Shown here one piece after another: positions 60,225-64,000 of a stretch of 64,000 nucleotides of DNA (its first letter is position 1; the number at the start of each line of letters is the position of its first letter). The position numbers were made by a program, and so were the translations under genes. The notes beneath the pieces are model-generated. The model was given only the letters and a program-made list of their open reading frames with translations. It was not told where the DNA came from and ran no database searches. The DNA comes from Curtobacterium herbarum. Its GTDB lineage: Bacteria; Actinomycetota; Actinomycetes; Actinomycetales; Microbacteriaceae. Location: positions 868,001 to 932,000 of the forward strand of contig NZ_JAFBBT010000001.1 in the NCBI RefSeq assembly GCF_016907335.1, read 5' to 3'.

Positions 60225-61159
60225 CCGCGAACGTCGTCGAGCGTCCGGTCCGCCCGGCCCCGGGCTCCGGCACCGGCTTCCGTGCCGTCGTCGGACGCAT
60301 CCGTCGTGACCGCTGGGCCGTGGTGTCCGCGGTCGTGATCGCCGTGTTCGTCGTGGTCGCCCTCGCGGCACCGCTCATCGCCGGGATCAGCGGGCAGGAC
60401 CCGTACGGGTACAACGTCGGGGCCCTCAACGACTTCGGCGCCCCCCGCGGCTCCCTGGGCGGGATGAGCGCGGCGCACTGGTTCGGCGTCGAGCCCCTGA
60501 CCGGCCGCGACCTGTTCGCGATCGTCACCTACGGCGCGCGGACCTCGCTCGGCATCGGGCTCGCCGCGACCGTGCTGTCGCTCGTCATCGGCGTGCTCGT
60601 CGGCGTCACCACCGGGTTCTTCGGCGGCTGGTACGACCGGGTGCTCAGCCGGGTCGTCGACGTGATGTTCGGCTTCCCGTCGCTGGTGTTCATGATCGCC
60701 CTGACCGCGATCGTGCCGACCTCGTTCCCGAAGCCCGTCCTGGTCGTCCTGGTCATCGGGTTCTTCGGCTGGCCGGCGGTCGCGCGCGTGATCCGCGGTC
60801 AGACCCTGTCGCTCCGGGAACGGAACTACGTCGTCGCCTCGACCGCGATGGGGGCAGGCCGCTGGCACGTCATCCGCACCCAGCTCCTGCCGAACCTGGC
60901 GGCGACGATCACCGTCTACGCCACCATCTCGATCCCGTCCATGATCGGCGCCGAGGCCGCGCTGTCCTTCCTGGCCGTCGGCGTCACCCCGCCGACGCCG
61001 TCGTGGGGTCGCAGCATCGGCGACGCCGTCGGGTGGGTGCAGACCGACCCGATGTACCTCGTCTTCCCGGGAGCCGCCCTGTTCCTCGTCACGCTGGCGT
61101 TCAACGTGCTCGGCGACGCCCTCCGCGACGCCCTCGACCCGAGAGGAGGCAGCCGATGA
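60221..61159 (+). CDS. OppC/DppC-type permease
   Basis: 312-aa ABC permease. A first helix VVSAVVIAVFVVVALAAPLIAGI, then the sequence WFGVEPLTGRDLFAIVTYGARTSLGIG typical of OppC, and the EAA loop VVASTAMGAGRWHVIRTQLLPN. It ends SFLAVGVTPPTPSWGRSIGDAV, also an OppC feature. ATGA overlaps on both sides. Here C comes before B, the reverse of the common oppBC order. Confidence 0.9.
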   Translation: MTANVVERPVRPAPGSGTGFRAVVGRIRRDRWAVVSAVVIAVFVVVALAAPLIAGISGQDPYGYNVGALNDFGAPRGSLGGMSAAHWFGVEPLTGRDLFAIVTYGARTSLGIGLAATVLSLVIGVLVGVTTGFFGGWYDRVLSRVVDVMFGFPSLVFMIALTAIVPTSFPKPVLVVLVIGFFGWPAVARVIRGQTLSLRERNYVVASTAMGAGRWHVIRTQLLPNLAATITVYATISIPSMIGAEAALSFLAVGVTPPTPSWGRSIGDAVGWVQTDPMYLVFPGAALFLVTLAFNVLGDALRDALDPRGGSR

Positions 61160-62154
61160 CCGCGCTCCGCTTCGTGCTGTTCCGGGTGCTCGGTGCCGTC
61201 GTCGTGCTGCTCGTCGTCGCCGCGATCACCTACGCCCTGTTCATGCTCCTGCCGACGAACCCGGCGCGGGCGATCTGCGACAAGCCCTGCACCCCGGACC
61301 GACTGGCGCAGGTGCAGGCGTTCCTGGGCACCGACAAGCCGTGGATCCTGCAGTTCACGGCCTACCTCGGCGGGATCTTCACCGGCCGCTCGTTCGGCAG
61401 CGGTGTCTCGGCCGTGCAGTGCGCCGCACCCTGCTTCGGCTACTCGTTCCAGCTGCACGAGAGCGTCACCACGCTCATCGTCGACCGCCTGCCCGTCACG
61501 GCTTCGATCGCGATCGGTGCGGCGCTCCTCTGGCTCGTCGCGGGCGTGCTCGGCGGGACCGCCTCGGCGCTCCGTCCGGGTTCGGCCCTCGACCGCACCG
61601 TGATGACCGTCGCGGTGGCGGGGGTGTCCTCGCCCGCGTACCTGATCGGGCTGCTGTCGATCCTGCTGTTCGGCTTCGTGCTCGGGATCCTGCCGACCAG
61701 CGGGTACGTCCCGTTGACCGAGGACCCGGTCGGTTGGCTGACGCACCTGGTGCTGCCGTGGTGCGTGCTCGCGTTCATCAGCGCCGCGATCTACGCCCGC
61801 CTGACCCGTGGTGAGATGCTCGAGGCGATGGGGCAGGACTTCGTCCGGACCGCCCGCGCGAAGGGCCTCCGCGAGCGGCAGGTCGTCGTGCGGCACGGGC
61901 TGCGGACGGCGATCCTGCCCGTGGTGACGCTGTTCGGGCTCGACCTCGGCACGCTGCTCGGCGGCGCGGTCATCACCGAGAAGGTGTTCTCGATGCAGGG
62001 GCTCGGCGCGCTGCTCATCGACGCGGTGCACACGCTGGACCTGCAGGTCGTCGTCGGGTTCACGGTGTTCTCGGCGTTCCTGGTCGTCACCGCGAACGTC
62101 GTCGTCGACCTGGTCTACGCCGTGGTCGACCCGCGGGTGCGCCGCCGGGCGTAG
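61156..62154 (+). CDS. OppB/DppB-type permease
   Basis: 332-aa ABC permease: FVLFRVLGAVVVLLVVAAITYALFMLLPTNPA at the N-terminus, the B-type LPVTASIAIGAALLWLVAGVLGG, and the EAA loop VRTARAKGLRERQVVVRHGLRTAILPVV. The extracytoplasmic loop has three cysteines (ICDKPC, CAAPC region), more than usual. Last gene of the operon. Confidence 0.9.
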   Translation: MTALRFVLFRVLGAVVVLLVVAAITYALFMLLPTNPARAICDKPCTPDRLAQVQAFLGTDKPWILQFTAYLGGIFTGRSFGSGVSAVQCAAPCFGYSFQLHESVTTLIVDRLPVTASIAIGAALLWLVAGVLGGTASALRPGSALDRTVMTVAVAGVSSPAYLIGLLSILLFGFVLGILPTSGYVPLTEDPVGWLTHLVLPWCVLAFISAAIYARLTRGEMLEAMGQDFVRTARAKGLRERQVVVRHGLRTAILPVVTLFGLDLGTLLGGAVITEKVFSMQGLGALLIDAVHTLDLQVVVGFTVFSAFLVVTANVVVDLVYAVVDPRVRRRA

Positions 62155-62210
62155 GGCGGGCCTCCCGTCCTTCCGCTCCGGCCCGCCCGCCTGCGGTGCC
62201 GGCCGGACCC

Positions 62211-62270
62211 GCACGACAGGAACCGGCCCGAACCACTGCATCCCGTGGTTCGGGCCGGTTCCTGTTGTGC
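62211..62270. repeat. 60-bp palindrome, family A (second copy)
   Basis: 26-bp arms (62211-62236, 62245-62270) with one mismatch; they begin GCACGACAGGAACC and share with the copy at 7401 the outer ACAGGAACC/GGTTCCTGTTGTGC and inner GAACCA/TGGTTC, while the sequence between differs but still pairs. It lies between converging genes after oppB and could terminate both. Confidence 0.85.
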
Positions 62271-62333
62271 CACGCCAGACGACGCCAGACGACGCCGGGC
62301 GGCCGCGGGCGGCCGCGCGCGGCGCCGCCCGCG

Positions 62334-63662
62334 TCAGAAGTACGTGATGCCGTGCGGGGTCCGGGGCGGGGTGAGCATCGCGCGGAGGAGCACCGGCACG
62401 GCCGGGTCCGCCGCACGCAGCAGCCCGGCGGCCGCGAGCGTCACCGGCGAGACCGACCCGATCAGCAGCGCCCCGAGGTCGGCCACGTCGAGTGCGACGT
62501 CGGAGCCGGCCACGTCCGCGTCGGGTGCCAGCCGGGTGACGGTGCCCCGGGCCTCCCGGACGTCGAGCCGGTACGTGCCGGACGCGTGGCCGAGCGCGTC
62601 GGTGACCGCGATCGTGAGCGAGCCGTCGGCCGCGTACGGGCGGGACTCGAGCACGGCGGCGACGTCGAGGACGCGTAGCCAGACGTGGTCCTCCTCGTGG
62701 TCGACGTCGTAGGCGCGGGCGTCCGCCAGCGCGGCGACGATCGGGTCGTCGAGGCGGGAGCGCTTGTAGACGACGACGTCGTTGAGGTCGATGGAGAGCA
62801 GGAACTCCCACAGCGACAGGTAGGCGGCGTCGGTCGTGTACACCAGGTCGACGATCTCGACGCGGGTGTCCTCGCCGGTCTTGCCCTCGACGACCCGCCA
62901 GGTGACGTAGCCGTCGACCTCGTCGGACCCGTCGGGACGGTGCACCGCGGCGCGGACGTCCTTCGCCTTCTGCCCGTCGAGACCGAACTCGCCGAACACG
63001 ATCGGCCAGGTGCCGGTGTTGCGGACCATCGAGCCGGGGGTGCGGGCGTGGAAGCGGGCGAAGACCTCCTGGCCGACGCCGTCCGCCAGCCACTGCGTGG
63101 TGACCATGACGACCGTGCCGGTGGTCGGCGCCAGGAACGGCAGTGCCCGGTCGCGGCGGACGTGCACGGCACGCTCGCGGATCGCGCAGCCGAAGCCGAA
63201 GCGGCGGTAGATGGTGCCCTCCGAGGCGGTGAGCGAGGCGATCGCGTAGCCGTCGGCGACGCCGCGTCCGAGCGCGTGCGTCATCATCCGGCGGAGGATC
63301 CCGCGGCGACGGTCGGTCGGTCGGACGGTCACGGCGGACACCGCCTGGGTCCGGACGGCGGAACCGTCGCCCCAGCTGAGGTCCTTCGGGAACCACGTGA
63401 ACGTGCCGGCGGGCCAGGTCTCGTCGACGGAACCGGGAGCGGGCCGCTGGACGTAGACGCCGAGGAAGGTCTCCTGGTCGGCGATGAAGTGCGACACCAT
63501 CCGGGCCGCGCCCTCGTCCGCCTCGGGAGGCTCGTGGAACCCGAGGGCGACGGCGTCCATCCAGGCGCGGGTGGTGGCGTCCGGCAACCCCTGGTCGTCG
63601 GTCTGCGGGCGGAACTCGCGGAGGTCGTAGCGGTCGGTGGGGTCGTCGTTGATCTGAGCCAC
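62334..63662 (-). CDS. Eis-family GNAT N-acetyltransferase
   Basis: 442-aa protein with the Eis architecture: an N-terminal GNAT domain (QAVSAVTVRPTDRRRGILRRMMTHAL is the acetyl-CoA loop), a second degenerate GNAT domain (TWRVVEGKTGEDTRVEIVDLVY and LWEFLLSIDLND), and a C-terminal sterol-carrier-like domain ending TYF, whose terminal carboxylate takes part in catalysis in Eis. Eis enzymes acetylate lysines or aminoglycosides. GTG start at 63662. Substrate unknown. Confidence 0.9.
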   Translation of the reverse strand: MAQINDDPTDRYDLREFRPQTDDQGLPDATTRAWMDAVALGFHEPPEADEGAARMVSHFIADQETFLGVYVQRPAPGSVDETWPAGTFTWFPKDLSWGDGSAVRTQAVSAVTVRPTDRRRGILRRMMTHALGRGVADGYAIASLTASEGTIYRRFGFGCAIRERAVHVRRDRALPFLAPTTGTVVMVTTQWLADGVGQEVFARFHARTPGSMVRNTGTWPIVFGEFGLDGQKAKDVRAAVHRPDGSDEVDGYVTWRVVEGKTGEDTRVEIVDLVYTTDAAYLSLWEFLLSIDLNDVVVYKRSRLDDPIVAALADARAYDVDHEEDHVWLRVLDVAAVLESRPYAADGSLTIAVTDALGHASGTYRLDVREARGTVTRLAPDADVAGSDVALDVADLGALLIGSVSPVTLAAAGLLRAADPAVPVLLRAMLTPPRTPHGITYF

Positions 63663-63684
63663 GCTCCGACCCTACCGGCCGGTG

Positions 63685-64000
63685 TCACGGTCTCCCGCGT
63701 GCCGCCTCCTGCGCGACGACGGCCGCCAGGTCCGGCATCGCCCGCATCTGCTGCAGCGGCCGTCGCATCCGCGGGTTCCGCCGGAGCGCCGGTTCGGCCC
63801 GTTCGAGGAACGCCCAGTACCCGGCGGTGAACGGGCAGGCGTCCTCGCCCAGGCGCGTGGTCGGGTTGAACCGGCAGCCGCCGCAGTGGTCGGTCATCCG
63901 GTCGATGTACCGCCCGCCGGCCGCGTAGGGCTTCGTCGCGACGACCCCGCCGTCGGCGTGCTGCGACATCCCGATGACGTTGGCGGGCATCACCCAGTCG
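63685..64000 (-). CDS. FeS-type photolyase/cryptochrome, C-terminal end (5' part beyond window)
   Basis: About 105 C-terminal residues of a photolyase-related protein of the FeS-BCP type: DWVMPANVIGMSQHADGGVVATKPYAAGGRYIDRM, then CGGCRFNPTTRLGEDACPF, with three of the four cysteines that hold a [4Fe-4S] cluster in this group. The methionine at 63993 is internal (MPANV); the start lies past the right edge. Members repair (6-4) photoproducts or act as light sensors. Confidence 0.85.
   Translation of the reverse strand, partial: DWVMPANVIGMSQHADGGVVATKPYAAGGRYIDRMTDHCGGCRFNPTTRLGEDACPFTAGYWAFLERAEPALRRNPRMRRPLQQMRAMPDLAAVVAQEAARGRP

Overview
The window is about 70% G+C or higher, with dense ATGA/GTGA-coupled operons, many GTG starts, lipobox and Tat-type lipoproteins and DtxR-type iron boxes. 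This fits an actinobacterium of the Microbacteriaceae. Curtobacterium or a close relative is my inference; no rRNA or tRNA gene is present to confirm it. I saw no phage, insertion sequence, CRISPR array or replication origin.

Layout. 1-7.3 kb is a purine-degradation island: on the minus strand a molybdenum hydroxylase (FAD subunit, fused 2Fe-2S/Mo subunit, XdhC), and divergently OHCU decarboxylase, hydroxyisourate hydrolase, uricase and a MocA-like enzyme. Together they would turn xanthine into allantoin and mature the Mo cofactor. 7.5-14.2 kb holds an Old Yellow Enzyme, a 70-aa cysteine protein, a MarR regulator, a TetR-MMPL export pair and a lipoprotein class A beta-lactamase. 14.2-19.3 kb is a ferric-siderophore import locus with two DtxR-type boxes that abut or fill the gaps before the start codons.

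20.6-55 kb is mostly a plant-polysaccharide and L-arabinose island. It has three MalFGK-type importers without their own ATPase, one MmsAB/ChvE-type monosaccharide importer, GH51, GH35, GH13 and GH127 hydrolases, three LacI regulators, araB-araD-araA and an alditol oxidase. Five perfect copies of the operator core GTGAGCGCTCAC (the ideal symmetric E. coli lac operator) lie at three of these loci, suggesting one arabinose regulon. The other two LacI proteins sit beside different palindromes. Inside this island are a HEPN/nucleotidyltransferase toxin-antitoxin-like pair, small stress genes and a 184-bp tandem-repeat array.

55-62.2 kb has small unknown proteins, a possible structured RNA and an Opp/Dpp-type peptide importer whose fused ATPase carries a 72-bp palindromic repeat in its inter-domain linker. 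62.3-64 kb has an Eis-family acetyltransferase and the end of an FeS-type photolyase/cryptochrome that runs off the edge.

The non-coding DNA is unusually rich in palindromes: hairpins with a shared GGGAGGC/GCCTCCC stem, two long homologous palindromes 55 kb apart, and a family of about 70-bp hairpins that includes the tandem array and the copy inside the Opp ATPase gene. All functions are inferred from sequence read by eye; no database search was run.
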